Shown piece after piece: positions 43,188 through 53,047 of a stretch of DNA of 64,000 bases (within the stretch, counting starts at the first letter, position 1; each line of letters begins with the position of its first letter). This stretch comes from Ignavibacteria bacterium (GTDB taxonomy: Bacteria > Bacteroidota > Ignavibacteria > Tepidaquicellales > Tepidaquicellaceae). A model generated the notes under the pieces. The model saw only the letters and a program-made list of their open reading frames with translations, searched no databases and had not been told where the DNA came from. Both the position numbers and the translations under genes were made by a program. The DNA is taken from NCBI GenBank assembly GCA_019187405.1, contig JABAQZ010000008.1:1-64000 (forward strand). The letters run 5' to 3'.

Positions 43188-43264
43188 TACGGAAATGTTT
43201 TAAATTTTAGACAAAAATCTGGAATTGAAAATCCAAAAAATTGTATAATCCGGACATTTAATTT

Positions 43265-44077
43265 TTATTCAAAGATATGACCGGGAATGCCTTTAACGGA
43301 TAGCTGATATTCTTTAGGTGTAATATTTGTGTAAGATTTGAATTCCCGGATAAAATGCGATTGATCGTAATACCCGGCTTCTATGCCAATTTGTGTAAGC
43401 GATAAATCAGAATTGTGCAGAAGTTTCAGAGATGAAACATATTTGTTATATAGAATAAAAGTTTCCGTGTTCATGCCTAACCATTCGGTTGATAGCCGTC
43501 TTAATTGTCTTTGTGAAATACAAACTTTATTACTGAGTTCTTTTACTTTTAAGGCACTAATATTTTGGCAATAGAACCAATTGTGAATTTTTTGTATGGT
43601 AGAAAAATGTTTTGAAATTGAAATTTTGTGATAGAGCCATTTCTTTATAATCTTTACTTGCGCTTTAAATGATTTTTCAAAAAACAATTGAAGATGTAAA
43701 CCGTCTAATGATTTACATATTAGCGAACTTTCAACAACTGCATCATTAAATTCCTTTGCGGGTATATTAAATAAAGCTTTTAGACTAATGACATTTAGTT
43801 GAATTCCCAAGAATAGTTGTTGTCCTTTTTTTAATAATCGAAATGGTTTAAAATTAATACCGTTAATAAAGGAGTTAGGCAAAGTCGTTCTCACGCCAAC
43901 ACCAGGATTTAAATATGTGATTTTATCTGAAAGATTAAAAATTAATTCAACTGTTCCCTTTGGCAGTATTGTCTCTGTCTGTTTTTGCTGATAAAATCCC
44001 TGAAGCCGCCAAATGCTTCTCATAAAATATTTTTCCGTTTCAGATGCAGGGATATATATTTCAGCAGAGTGAGTCAT
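43265..44077 (-). CDS. AraC-family transcriptional regulator
   Basis: 270 residues. The C-terminal 100 residues contain the double helix-turn-helix of AraC proteins: VKELSNKVCISQRQLRRLST, LSLTQIGIEAGYYDQSHFIR and EFKSYTNITPKEYQ. The N-terminal 150 residues resemble the DUF6597-type sensor found on such regulators (QKQTETILPKGTVELIFNLS, PLxLLKKGQQLFLGIQL-like). It probably controls the O-methyltransferase-like gene immediately downstream and may respond to a small ligand. Its upstream edge is only 27 bases from the third palindromic repeat. Confidence 0.88.
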   Translation of the reverse strand: MTHSAEIYIPASETEKYFMRSIWRLQGFYQQKQTETILPKGTVELIFNLSDKITYLNPGVGVRTTLPNSFINGINFKPFRLLKKGQQLFLGIQLNVISLKALFNIPAKEFNDAVVESSLICKSLDGLHLQLFFEKSFKAQVKIIKKWLYHKISISKHFSTIQKIHNWFYCQNISALKVKELSNKVCISQRQLRRLSTEWLGMNTETFILYNKYVSSLKLLHNSDLSLTQIGIEAGYYDQSHFIREFKSYTNITPKEYQLSVKGIPGHIFE

Positions 44078-44103
44078 TGTTTACTGTTGGATGTTTTTTT
44101 TAG

Positions 44104-44228
44104 TATAACGGTTTGGGAGTTGCCGAAAGCAGTTTGTAATTTGAAAAAAGAAAGTTAAATGCAGCACATAAGCGTTATCGAAGTTTGTGATCTTCGCTTT
44201 TGGCAATACCATTTCAGCGGATGTTATA
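44104..44228. repeat. attC-like imperfect palindrome, copy 3 (diverged)
   Basis: About 125 bases beginning TATAACGG and ending GTTATA, with inner arms TTGCCGAAAGC / GCTTTTGGCAA. It aligns to copies 1 and 2 over ATTTGAAAAA, AAAGTT, AATGCAG, ACA.AAG and GGCAATACC. The ends are complementary to each other although different from copy 1. This is the pattern expected of recombination sites that fold as single strands. Confidence 0.7.
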
Positions 44229-45251
44229 TTGTCTATCAAGATGTTGTTTAATGTTTATTTCTTGAAATGTTATAATACCGTTAGTCGTGTTGATGTCGAA
44301 GTATTCTCTGAAATTATTTTTTTCATATTGTCTGTAATTTGTTTTGAAGTCAATAAAATCTTTGTAGGAACAGTAAGTGTTGCTTTTAAGAAATAATATT
44401 CATCCATTTCTTTCATTCATTCTAATTGAAGTAATCATTTTTATCAATCACTGTATTTTAATTTTTAAATGCGGTGCTTAGTCGAGTCAAATGTACCGAT
44501 GTATTTTTGATAAAGCGCATCCCATTTTGTCCGAATAATGTCAACGTCAGTTTTGTTTTTAATGTAAAAGTAGGAGAAAAGCTTCTGCTCAATGCTTCGA
44601 CAACTACCGACCTCCATTTATCATTCATTTAATTTTACTCTCATCCGCTTACAACTCTGCCATTTCACTCACATTTGAAATTTAAAATGAAATGAATTTA
44701 CTTTTTTCATTTAAGATATCATACCCAGTTTTCCTTTTAAAACGGATCAGAGTGTGTTTATTTTTACTTTCCTTTTTATTTTTCCAGTTAAAATTTATAC
44801 ATATTAGTTAAAAATTTCAATTAATGTTTTATTCTAAGACTAAATTATGTAAATTATTTTCAACTCCAATCAACGACAGTTAAAAGTTCGCACTCATCGC
44901 TTAACAACAGCGCAAAGTAATCAGAGCAATATGCGAAAAGCCATAAGCTGCCACTATAATCTGTTCACTTAGATATATGAACTGCTCCATATACGGATTC
45001 AGTTTTTAAAAATGCAGCAGCATTCAAGAAGAGTTTCTTTAGCGGTTATTTAAATCTTTTACTTGGATAATGTTATTATTAGCTGTCCGACTGATGTAAG
45101 TGTTTTTTCGAAGATGACAGTGTGTAATAATATTCTGTTCATATAGGGAATAAATTATTTTCAGCATTTTGGAAATTTCTCCGTTCGCATTTGGCGCGGT
45201 TTTCGTTTAAAGGTATAAAAATTATTTATCAGAAAATAATTACAACTTGAG
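44229..45251. other. Long gap right of the repeat
   Basis: About 1 kb, AT-rich. Apart from the 50-codon frame at 44465-44617, I see no gene or clear repeat. It probably marks the right edge of the accessory region. Confidence 0.4.
44465..44617 (-). CDS. Possible small protein or gene remnant (50 aa)
   Basis: The ATG at 44617 opens MEVGSCRSIEQKLFSYFYIK and continues with VDIIRTKWDALYQKYIGTFD to a stop at 44465. Composition is convincingly protein-like. There is no signal or recognised family. It lies to the right of the third palindromic repeat on the same strand as the cassette genes, and may be the 3' end of a decayed cassette gene. Confidence 0.35.
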   Translation of the reverse strand: MEVGSCRSIEQKLFSYFYIKNKTDVDIIRTKWDALYQKYIGTFDSTKHRI

Positions 45252-46043
45252 TCATTTCTTATTGGGCATTGCAAGATAATTTCCCCAGGCATTTCTGTCA
45301 TATCCTGAATTGTGAGATGATTCATAGATAGAGATAAATTCTTTTGCAGTTAATGGACCGGTTTGATCCATCAGATAAATATCTAATCCGCATTTCTTAA
45401 AAAAATCAAAAACTTCCTCCGGAGTCGTTGAGTAATTTGTATGATGAATTTTTGCACATTCAAAAAATATTATAGGTTTACATCTTTTTATGAGTGATTC
45501 GGCTCCACGAAGTACTTCCAGTTCGGCACCTTCCACATCAATTTTAATAAATGAAATAATCTGATTCTGCGGAATTATGTTATCAAGTCTCCTGACGGTT
45601 ATTTGAATATTCTGAGGTTTCACGGCGATTGGATAAGGCTGAGATTTAAGACCGCTCCAGCCGGGTAGTTCGGGAATATAAAGAAAAGTTGTCAGACCCT
45701 CGGTTTCAGAGAGCGCGCAGTTTTGAATTTCGGCGCTGGGAAATTTTTTCCGCAGCTCTTCAGCAAACGAAGGTATGGGTTCAAATGCCCAGTGCCTCGC
45801 ATTCGGAGCAAACTCAATAAACTGTGACAAAAAAGCTCCTCTGTGAGCGCCGACATCTATACAAACTGAATTTTCTTTCAATTCATATCTTAATAAAGAG
45901 CGGATGTAGGCATTGTCACGAGCATCCCGTAATTCCCAATCATATACAGCCGTGGATTTTCCTTTTTTCTTCTTCCAACTCTTGAAACGTTTTTTGTAAT
46001 GTCTTAGAGTGGTTGATGAAATAATTCTGTTTAATATTCCCAT
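45252..46043 (-). CDS. FkbM-family methyltransferase
   Basis: 263 residues. The SAM-binding motif VCIDVGAHRGAFLSQFIEFA (about 57-76), then WAFEPIPSFAEEL, and the family-typical ISFIKIDVEGAELEVLRGAE followed by PIIFFEC place it in the FkbM group of O-methyltransferases, often acting on sugars in glycans or lipopolysaccharide. The N-terminus is very basic (RHYKKRFKSWKKKKGKS). No other glycan gene is adjacent, so the acceptor is unknown. Confidence 0.88.
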   Translation of the reverse strand: MGILNRIISSTTLRHYKKRFKSWKKKKGKSTAVYDWELRDARDNAYIRSLLRYELKENSVCIDVGAHRGAFLSQFIEFAPNARHWAFEPIPSFAEELRKKFPSAEIQNCALSETEGLTTFLYIPELPGWSGLKSQPYPIAVKPQNIQITVRRLDNIIPQNQIISFIKIDVEGAELEVLRGAESLIKRCKPIIFFECAKIHHTNYSTTPEEVFDFFKKCGLDIYLMDQTGPLTAKEFISIYESSHNSGYDRNAWGNYLAMPNKK

Positions 46044-46472
46044 ACTAAAAAGATATAAAAAATTTTAACTGTTTAATTTAAATTTATAAACATTCAGTTT
46101 ATTAACTGAAAGTAAATTTAATAAAACAAATTATGAAAAAATTGATGCGCTCAATTTATAAATTTCTGATCATTAATTTCATTTAAAAATAATTATAAAG
46201 TAATTTCAGACTCTTTGCTGTCTAAAGGATAATTGTTTTGATTAATTTTTAGTTTAACATCAAAATGAAAATCAGTTATTTGAAAAATAATTATTTACAA
46301 AAATTTAATTACAGAAATATTTTGAGTGAAATATATTTTTGAAGCTGTTGAAATAAGCAGCAATTTTATACAAACATCGTGACGGAATAAGTTTGATAAA
46401 TTATATGTAAGCTGTTTTAAAAATACAGATTGTCTTCTGAATTACCCATAACAAGCTTTATAAAAAATTAAA
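46044..46472. other. Gene-free stretch
   Basis: About 430 very AT-rich bases between two minus-strand genes. Nothing supported. Confidence 0.4.
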
Positions 46473-46850
46473 TCAAGGAATTCCGTTTACCTCAGTAGAG
46501 CCTTTGTCAGACTTCTGCCATGGCCACTTTCCTTCTGTTTCGAGAACAAGCGTCCAGCTTAGAAATGTTCTTACAAGTACAAGTATTCCGAGTATAATTG
46601 TTGCTTCAAGTGTGGGATCGACTATTACAGTCCGGATTATGTCTGCAGCAACGAGAAATTCAAGTCCCGTTTGCAGCACCTTTGCTATCATTACTTTATA
46701 ATGCTTATACTTAGAAGAATCTTTTTTTCTCAGGTTTATAAGACTTCCGATAATAGCATATATAAAAACGCAAGCAATAAATATTACTGCCGTTAACTCA
46801 ATCCCTCTTGCAATATACTCAACAATGGTTTTTGTAATTTCTTCGCTCAT
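46473..46850 (-). CDS. DUF1622 membrane protein
   Basis: 125 residues with three hydrophobic segments (AVIFIACVFIYAIIGSLINL and two C-terminal ones). LQTGLEFLVAADIIRTVIVD followed by VRTFLSWTLVLETEGKWPWQ is the DUF1622 signature. It is an inner-membrane protein of unknown function, sometimes near ion transport genes. Here it stands alone and is divergent from the HExxH protein gene, with about 180 bases between for both promoters. Confidence 0.88.
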   Translation of the reverse strand: MSEEITKTIVEYIARGIELTAVIFIACVFIYAIIGSLINLRKKDSSKYKHYKVMIAKVLQTGLEFLVAADIIRTVIVDPTLEATIILGILVLVRTFLSWTLVLETEGKWPWQKSDKGSTEVNGIP

Positions 46851-47029
46851 TTTTAATTTTGTTTGTTTTGATTTTTTTCAATATAAGTTACAAAAAATAC
46901 TTATTTGAATAAACATATCAACATGATTTAATATACAGTAAATTAATTCAGCTGAGAGCTGTTATCAGCTGCTGCATCAAAAAGAATTATTCAGCGTATA
47001 AAACAACATTTATAAAATATATTTCGAGA

Positions 47030-48052
47030 ATGAAATTACTTTTTATTTACATTCTATTGTTTGTGTTATCTTCAGAATGTTTTTCACATGCTTTTGAAAG
47101 TAATACAAACATTGAAGAGATTAAAAAAGAAGATAAAATACGAATCAGAGAAGCGATGAGGATATCAGAATTTATTGATGATAAAATATGGCGAGACTGG
47201 AGCTCTGCTCCGTTTCTTTTGATTCTGGTATTGGATAAAACTGAATATCTGTTTACAGAAAATGATAAATCACTGCCTGAAGGATTTGAGTATCTTGAAT
47301 TTGATTCAATTACAGAAAGACATATCTTCTTCAGACCTAGGATATTCGACAAAGAAATGCTTGCAACTTTTCCTGCTGTTGACGGAATTCCTACTATTGT
47401 AACGGGCAATCCCGAAAACACATCGCTTAATTCTATGCAGTGGGTTATAACAATACTGCATGAGCATTTTCACCAGCTGCAGCAAAGCAGGACGGATTAT
47501 TATTCAAGCGTAAACAATCTCGGGCTTGCCGGAGAAGATAACTCGGGAATGTGGATGCTTAATTATAATTTTCCTTATGATGATGAAAAGGTTTCAGACA
47601 TGTACGGAAAATTGGTCATAGAAGCGGCTGAAATATATGACAGAAAAGTTACGAATATATCTGATTCCGCAATTGAATATTATTTAAATCTTAAAGATTC
47701 ATTGAAGAAAATGCTTATTGAAAAAGATTATTTATACTTTTCGTTTCAACTGTGGCAGGAAGGAATGGCAAAATACACAGAAATTAAATCAGCGGAAATT
47801 TTATCAAAAGAAAATTATGAGTATTCAAAAGAATTCAAAGAGCTGAACGATTTTGTAAGCAGTGATTCATTTTACTCAAATGTATTAAGCAGGCTGATTC
47901 ATAATTCGCAAAATCAAAACCTGAAAACAAACATGCGGGAATGTTTTTATACTTTAGGCGCGCTTGAAGGTTTATTGCTTGACAAAGTTAATCCCAGCTG
48001 GCGGAAAAAATACTTTAAAGAAAAGTTTTTTACGGAGAAATATTTCAAATGA
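47030..48052 (+). CDS. Secreted putative zinc metallopeptidase (HExxH)
   Basis: 340 residues. Signal peptide MKLLFIYILLFVLSSECFSH. The motif VITILHEHFHQLQQ contains HExxH (H144-E145, H148). About 100 residues later LWQEGMAKYTE supplies a Glu in the EGxAxY context that serves as third zinc ligand in gluzincin-type peptidases. No named family is recognised, and the catalytic call rests on these two motifs. It is probably periplasmic. It is followed by a broken T9SS-type gene. Confidence 0.6.
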   Translation: MKLLFIYILLFVLSSECFSHAFESNTNIEEIKKEDKIRIREAMRISEFIDDKIWRDWSSAPFLLILVLDKTEYLFTENDKSLPEGFEYLEFDSITERHIFFRPRIFDKEMLATFPAVDGIPTIVTGNPENTSLNSMQWVITILHEHFHQLQQSRTDYYSSVNNLGLAGEDNSGMWMLNYNFPYDDEKVSDMYGKLVIEAAEIYDRKVTNISDSAIEYYLNLKDSLKKMLIEKDYLYFSFQLWQEGMAKYTEIKSAEILSKENYEYSKEFKELNDFVSSDSFYSNVLSRLIHNSQNQNLKTNMRECFYTLGALEGLLLDKVNPSWRKKYFKEKFFTEKYFK

Positions 48053-48207
48053 AGATTTTTGTATGAATGAGAAAATTTACTTTGGGTGATTTTGTAGTAT
48101 CACAGAAGTTCATGTTACCAGATGATTGTTGACAACACCGGGATTGGAGTGATGACAATTGAATATTTAGTGGAATCCAATAATGGATTCAATTTATGCG
48201 CATAACA

Positions 48208-48713
48208 AAGTCAGATTTCTTTTGATATTATTGCAGGAATTAGTTTTATCGATAGCTATATCGGATTTGTTAAATGCAATGGTAACTCGCAGTCTGCTTG
48301 TGATTATTACATTGAAAATAAAATTCTTACTACGGGTATTTACTCTTACAGATTAAACCGGAAAGACTTTAACGGAAATTTACGGTTTCATTATCTTAAC
48401 GGCAATGTCGTTATCGGTTTGCCGGGAATATTTATATTATCACAGAATTATCCGAATCCGTTTAATCCTGTAACAGTTATCAGTTATCAGTTAGCAGTTA
48501 ATAGTTATGTAAATTTAATCATATATAATGTATTGGGGTAAGAAAGTCGCAACTCTTGTTAATGAAATCCAGCAGGCAGGCAGCTATGAGGTTGATTTCA
48601 CGTCAGCAGGATTGCCGAGCGGGATTTATTTTTACAGACTGGAAACAGAGGGATCTTCGACAAGCTTGGGACAAATTTTTGTTGAGACAAAGAAAATGTT
48701 GATGATCAAATAA
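48208..48713 (+). pseudogene. C-terminal remnant of a T9SS-secreted protein
   Basis: The frame reads [20 protein letters not shown], then [13 protein letters not shown] and [20 protein letters not shown], and hits a stop at about 48538 (LG then TAA). With one base shifted it continues KKVATLVNEIQQAGSYEVDF to LPSGIYFYRLE and ...KKMLMIK. These are the end of a typical Ignavibacteria-type T9SS cargo protein and its sorting domain, with a frameshift at the GGGGTAAG run and no 5' part. The last 90 bases of the sorting domain match 57232-57321 almost exactly. Confidence 0.75.
48551..48640. repeat. 90-bp near-identical sorting-domain segment (copy 1)
   Basis: Identical to 57232-57321 apart from one base (GCAGG versus ACAGG). 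Encodes TLVNEIQQAGSYEVDFTS and onward to FYR. Confidence 0.9.
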
Positions 48714-49069
48714 TTTTCCAGAATTAAATTTCTTGGTGGCTTCTTAAATTCAGGCTGCCTCAATAATACGGCATCGTGATACATCTATTATACATTTCAA
48801 ATGTTTTTATCTCGCTTCATTTTTCTTAACAGGTAGCTTGCAAACATATTCAGCTATTGTCTTGTATCGTATTATTATTAAATAAAAATAATATTCTATC
48901 TTGCATATAATCATTCAGATACATTCTTTAAAAAGATTTTTACAAATGTGATACCCGTCATAGATTCTAATGATTTTGGATTATAATTTTGTATAATCAA
49001 ATAATATAAAATACCTCCATCATATATAAATCAATTTGTATAATTCCTAACTTTATTAATTTCCTTAAT
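48714..49069. other. Intergenic region
   Basis: About 355 AT-rich bases upstream of the BNR protein. No terminator or repeat that I can support. Confidence 0.4.
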
Positions 49070-51448
49070 ATGAAACAATTAACGTTCATCTTTTTATTTC
49101 TTACTATTCATTTTTCCAATGTACTTGCAGGTGGATTTAACTCAGTTTATTCAAATGACGGCAGTACAGTATGGGCAGTCGGTAACAACGGCTTAATTTG
49201 TTATTCCAATGACGGAGGTCAGAACTGGGGCAGTTCTATTGTCGGCAGCCTAACGCACAATTCAGTCTTTGCCACAAATTCAAATATCATCGCTGTTGGA
49301 AACAGCGGTAGTATAAGAGTTAGATTAATTAATGGAGATTTTTGGAGTTTTATTCCAACCGGCTTACAGAACCTGAATTCAGTAAACTTTATTAATGACG
49401 ATACAGGCTGGATTGTTGGTGATGCTGGAAGCATTTACATTACTACTGATGCAGGATTAACATGGAATTCTCAAACTTCACCAGTTTCAGAAAATTTAAA
49501 TTCCGTAAAAATGTTTAGCAGTAATTCAGGACTGGCATGCGGAAATAACGGCAAAGTTATCTATTGGAATGGAACCGACTGGAATGTTTATTCAACATCC
49601 GTTTCATATAACCTTTTATCGGTAGATAAAAAAAATAATACAATTATTGCAACTGCAGAAGACGGAATTATCATTAAATCAGTAGACGATGGTAATAACT
49701 GGAGCATAATTAACTTAAAATCAGAAGTTAAACCAAACGTTACATCGGTATTTATGTTTGATGAAAATATATTTTATTCATGCGGAGGCGGAGGATTTAT
49801 AAGAAAGAGTATTGACGGCGGCAGTAGTTTTACGTTTCAGGAAAATCCAATGATGGGTAATTTGGTTGATATTTATTTTTATAATTCAAATCAAGGATGG
49901 GCAGTGAGTTCTTTAAACAATGCGGTTCTCAGGACAACAAACGGTGGAGTAAACTGGTTATTGTCAACAGGGACAACGGTAAATTATTCATGGTCACTTA
50001 AGCAATCTGGTTCAGGAAATATCGGTCATGGTTTTTGTCTGCATCCATTTAACAAGAATGCTGTCTTTATTGCAATGGGAAACAAAGTTTTCAGGAGCTA
50101 TAATAAAGGTGAAACATGGACTCAGATATCCACGTTATCTCCCGGAAGCAAAGCCCATACTTTTTTTGTTTCGTCAGTAGATTCGAATTATATGATAGCT
50201 TCAATGGATGAATCAGCCGGAAAAATTTTGCGGTCAACAAACTACGGCTTAAACTGGTCAGTTACCTGGACGGGAGCATTAACAAGTTACGGGATGCCTC
50301 TGATGGCTGATCAGACAACTCCAAACCAGGTTTATCTTAATCCTGATAACAGTGTACTGCTTAAATCAACAAACTGGGGTTTGAATTGGTCATCTGTCGG
50401 AACAAAGGTATTCAGGAGTCCGGATAATATTACAGTAGCTTGGGAAAATCCTGATGTTATTTACATCGGCGATGGTGTTACGGGTTCAGGTGTCGCAGAA
50501 CTTTTTAAAACGACTAATGGCGGATTAAATTGGACATTAGTTCATACAGTCAGCGGCTCTGAAATACCCTTTACCGTTGTATCAAGGCTTGATCCTAATC
50601 TTACTTATCATTCATGCTGGAGTTCAGGAGGAATCTGGAAGTCTGGAAATCAATGGACATCATTCAATCAAGCTGCAGCAACTGGTAATGCATGGGCTGT
50701 TGACATTGCAAAGGACGATCCGACTGTAGTTGGATACGGAGTATATGGAAGTACTGTATATTATTCGACAAACAGCGGCTCAACTTTTGCATCAAGCTCA
50801 GTAGGAAGTTCTCCAGAAGCCGGTATGTTGTTTTATGACAGAGGTACTCTTCTCAGTCAGAAAGGCGGCGGAGTTTATAAAATGAATATTAATTACAATG
50901 TCCCGGTTGTGTTGGAGAATTTGCAGCTTACAGCTTTGGTCGAGGGATTTTATAATAGCTCCATTGATCAAATGACAGAAGATACTATAACAGTATTTTT
51001 AAGAAATTCGAATTCACCATACGCAGCAGTTGATTCTGCAAAAGCAAAATTAAATACTGCAGGAGCAGGATCATATATTTTCAAAAATGCAGTTGATGGA
51101 GTAAACTACTTTCTTCAGCTTCGACATAGGAATGCCTTAGAAACTTGGAGTAAAAATGCATTGAACTTTACTGGATCATTAATGAATTATAATTTTACTT
51201 CAGATTCGGCAAAAGCTTACGGGAATAATATGATTAAATATGGAAGCAAATGGGTTCTTTATGTTGGAGATCTCAATAGGGAAGGACTCATTGATGGTAC
51301 TGATTTGAGTATGGTTGATAATGCAATATCAATATTTACTTCCGGCTATGCAATTGAAGATTGCAATGGTGACAATATTGTTGACGGATCGGATGGAATA
51401 TTGGTAGAAAACAATTCTTCTAACTTTGTAGGTGTATTAAAACCTTAA
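49070..51448 (+). CDS. Secreted BNR/Ycf48-like beta-propeller protein with dockerin-like end
   Basis: 792 residues. Signal peptide to about residue 20 (FSNVLAG). About a dozen WxVGxxGxIxxxTxDGGxxW-type repeats fill residues 25-600 (WAVGNNGLICYSNDGGQNW, WIVGDAGSIYITTDAGLTW, LFKTTNGGLNWTLV). These are predicted to form beta-propellers like Ycf48 or sortilin-type proteins. The last 170 residues (LTALVEGFYNSSIDQ ... GDLNREGLIDGTDLSM ... CNGDNIVDGSDGILVENNSS) resemble the end of the 22376-24631 protein and contain two calcium-loop-like motifs. It has no caspase-like domain. It is probably surface-associated. Function is unknown. Confidence 0.75.
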   Translation: MKQLTFIFLFLTIHFSNVLAGGFNSVYSNDGSTVWAVGNNGLICYSNDGGQNWGSSIVGSLTHNSVFATNSNIIAVGNSGSIRVRLINGDFWSFIPTGLQNLNSVNFINDDTGWIVGDAGSIYITTDAGLTWNSQTSPVSENLNSVKMFSSNSGLACGNNGKVIYWNGTDWNVYSTSVSYNLLSVDKKNNTIIATAEDGIIIKSVDDGNNWSIINLKSEVKPNVTSVFMFDENIFYSCGGGGFIRKSIDGGSSFTFQENPMMGNLVDIYFYNSNQGWAVSSLNNAVLRTTNGGVNWLLSTGTTVNYSWSLKQSGSGNIGHGFCLHPFNKNAVFIAMGNKVFRSYNKGETWTQISTLSPGSKAHTFFVSSVDSNYMIASMDESAGKILRSTNYGLNWSVTWTGALTSYGMPLMADQTTPNQVYLNPDNSVLLKSTNWGLNWSSVGTKVFRSPDNITVAWENPDVIYIGDGVTGSGVAELFKTTNGGLNWTLVHTVSGSEIPFTVVSRLDPNLTYHSCWSSGGIWKSGNQWTSFNQAAATGNAWAVDIAKDDPTVVGYGVYGSTVYYSTNSGSTFASSSVGSSPEAGMLFYDRGTLLSQKGGGVYKMNINYNVPVVLENLQLTALVEGFYNSSIDQMTEDTITVFLRNSNSPYAAVDSAKAKLNTAGAGSYIFKNAVDGVNYFLQLRHRNALETWSKNALNFTGSLMNYNFTSDSAKAYGNNMIKYGSKWVLYVGDLNREGLIDGTDLSMVDNAISIFTSGYAIEDCNGDNIVDGSDGILVENNSSNFVGVLKP

Positions 51449-51891
51449 AACTTTCTATAATAGATGCTTGATTAATTTTATATTCAAGCTAAGGTTTACA
51501 GAACTTATTTATTTCCTTAATATAGGATTATAGAGTTTATATTTACTCTATATTTTCAAATCGGAGAAGTATGTTTTATTTCATGCTTCTCAACAGATAA
51601 TATTTTCTCGAGACTGCCATTAGAAAAAATAACTGCCAAGATAACCGTTTGTACAGATAAAAATTTATTGCAGCAGTAAAAATCTTTTTTATTTTGTAGC
51701 TTTTATTTGTTAGTTGATAACAATGGAAGAAGACGGAACCTGTAATTTTATGTTGTATCACGAAACCCGTTTAAATATAAGTTCTTTATTGTCGATCCAA
51801 CATTTTAAAAGCTGATGATTTCATTTTATATCTATGTTCATTATTAAGGAGTTTAATTATTTTTGTAAATCTTAAAATAAACTCTGCCTAA
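51449..51891. other. Intergenic region with hairpin and possible promoter
   Basis: GAGAAGTATG (51564-51573) and CATGCTTCTC (51582-51591) form a 10-bp stem with one G-T pair and an 8-base loop. TATTTTTG at 51859-51866 matches the TAnnTTTG element of Bacteroidota promoters, 26 bases before the lipase start, though no clear -33 box is seen. Confidence 0.4.
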
Positions 51892-53013
51892 ATGAAATAT
51901 TTTATTTGTCTATACTCTTTAATTCTCATTGCAATTTCTTCTTTTAACATACAGGCACAGACAAAACTTAAACCCGGTTTCATTCCGGAAGAATTTGCGC
52001 AGCTTCTGCAGGCAACTTCACAGCAAGGTGATTCCGTTACTAAAACAGGTATCGAACTTTCTTATCCTCAAAACTGCAGAATGGTTTACAGATCGCCTGA
52101 AGCGGGATTGAGCAACAGATGGGATCTTTGGATAAGAGATGACAGCGTTGGCATAATAAGTATCAGAGGCACGGTTAATAAACCGGATTCATGGAGTGAA
52201 AATTTTTTTGCAGCAATGGTTTCTGCCAAAGGCAGTATGACAATAGATTCCGATTATGTTTTTATTTACAAGCTTTCGGAAAAAAGCAAAGCCGGAGTTC
52301 ATGCAGGCTGGCTTATAGGTCTTGCTTATCTTGCTCCGGCAATTATCACAAAAATAAACGAACATTATCCTTTCGGCATTAAAGAGTATTTAATCATCGG
52401 ACACAGCCAGGGCGGAGCATTAGCTGCTCTGCTGTATTCCTATCTTCATTATCTTGACGGGGAAAGAATTCCAAAAGATGTAAAGTTCAAAGTTTACTGC
52501 AGCGCTCCGCCGAAACCGGGAAATTTGTTTTTTGCGTATGACTTTGATTTTATTTCAAGAGGAGGATGGGCTCTCAGGGTTTTTAATACAGAAGATTGGG
52601 TTCCGCAGATGCCCTTTTCGGTTCAGACTTTTTCTGATTTCAGCAAAGACAATCCGTATAATGCAAAGGATTCGCTGATGGAAAAGATGACTTTTATTCA
52701 GAAAATTATCTTTGAGTATATGCTTGGAAGAATCAAAAGTAATCTCGACGATGCAAGCGGATTAATTCAGGATTATACGGGAAAAGATACGTATGAAAAT
52801 GTCATCAGAAAATATCTTCCCGGATTTCCAAAACCTGATTTCATGAATGACAGTTATTTTTATCCGTGTGGTTATCCGGTGGTATTAACTCCTCAGCAGG
52901 GATATGGCGAATTTCTAAAAACGGAAAAAGATATTCCTTACCTGTTCATCCATCACATGCCTCGGGCTTATTATTTTCTTCTTGAAAAAATTTATTTTGA
53001 AAAACAAAGATAA
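51892..53013 (+). CDS. Secreted class 3-type lipase
   Basis: 373 residues. Signal peptide LYSLILIAISSFNIQAQ. The nucleophile elbow is LIIGHSQGGALAAL with Ser172. A likely catalytic Asp is in VFNTEDWVPQMP, as in class 3 lipases, and a His near the C-terminus is in LFIHHMPRAYY. GIISIRGTVNKPDSWSENF corresponds to the strand before the oxyanion region in this family. It hydrolyses acylglycerols or related esters outside the cytoplasm. It converges with the second cyclase-STAND gene, 35 bases away. Confidence 0.85.
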   Translation: MKYFICLYSLILIAISSFNIQAQTKLKPGFIPEEFAQLLQATSQQGDSVTKTGIELSYPQNCRMVYRSPEAGLSNRWDLWIRDDSVGIISIRGTVNKPDSWSENFFAAMVSAKGSMTIDSDYVFIYKLSEKSKAGVHAGWLIGLAYLAPAIITKINEHYPFGIKEYLIIGHSQGGALAALLYSYLHYLDGERIPKDVKFKVYCSAPPKPGNLFFAYDFDFISRGGWALRVFNTEDWVPQMPFSVQTFSDFSKDNPYNAKDSLMEKMTFIQKIIFEYMLGRIKSNLDDASGLIQDYTGKDTYENVIRKYLPGFPKPDFMNDSYFYPCGYPVVLTPQQGYGEFLKTEKDIPYLFIHHMPRAYYFLLEKIYFEKQR

Positions 53014-53047
53014 ACTTTTAATTTCCGATAATTAAGAGGAATTAAAA

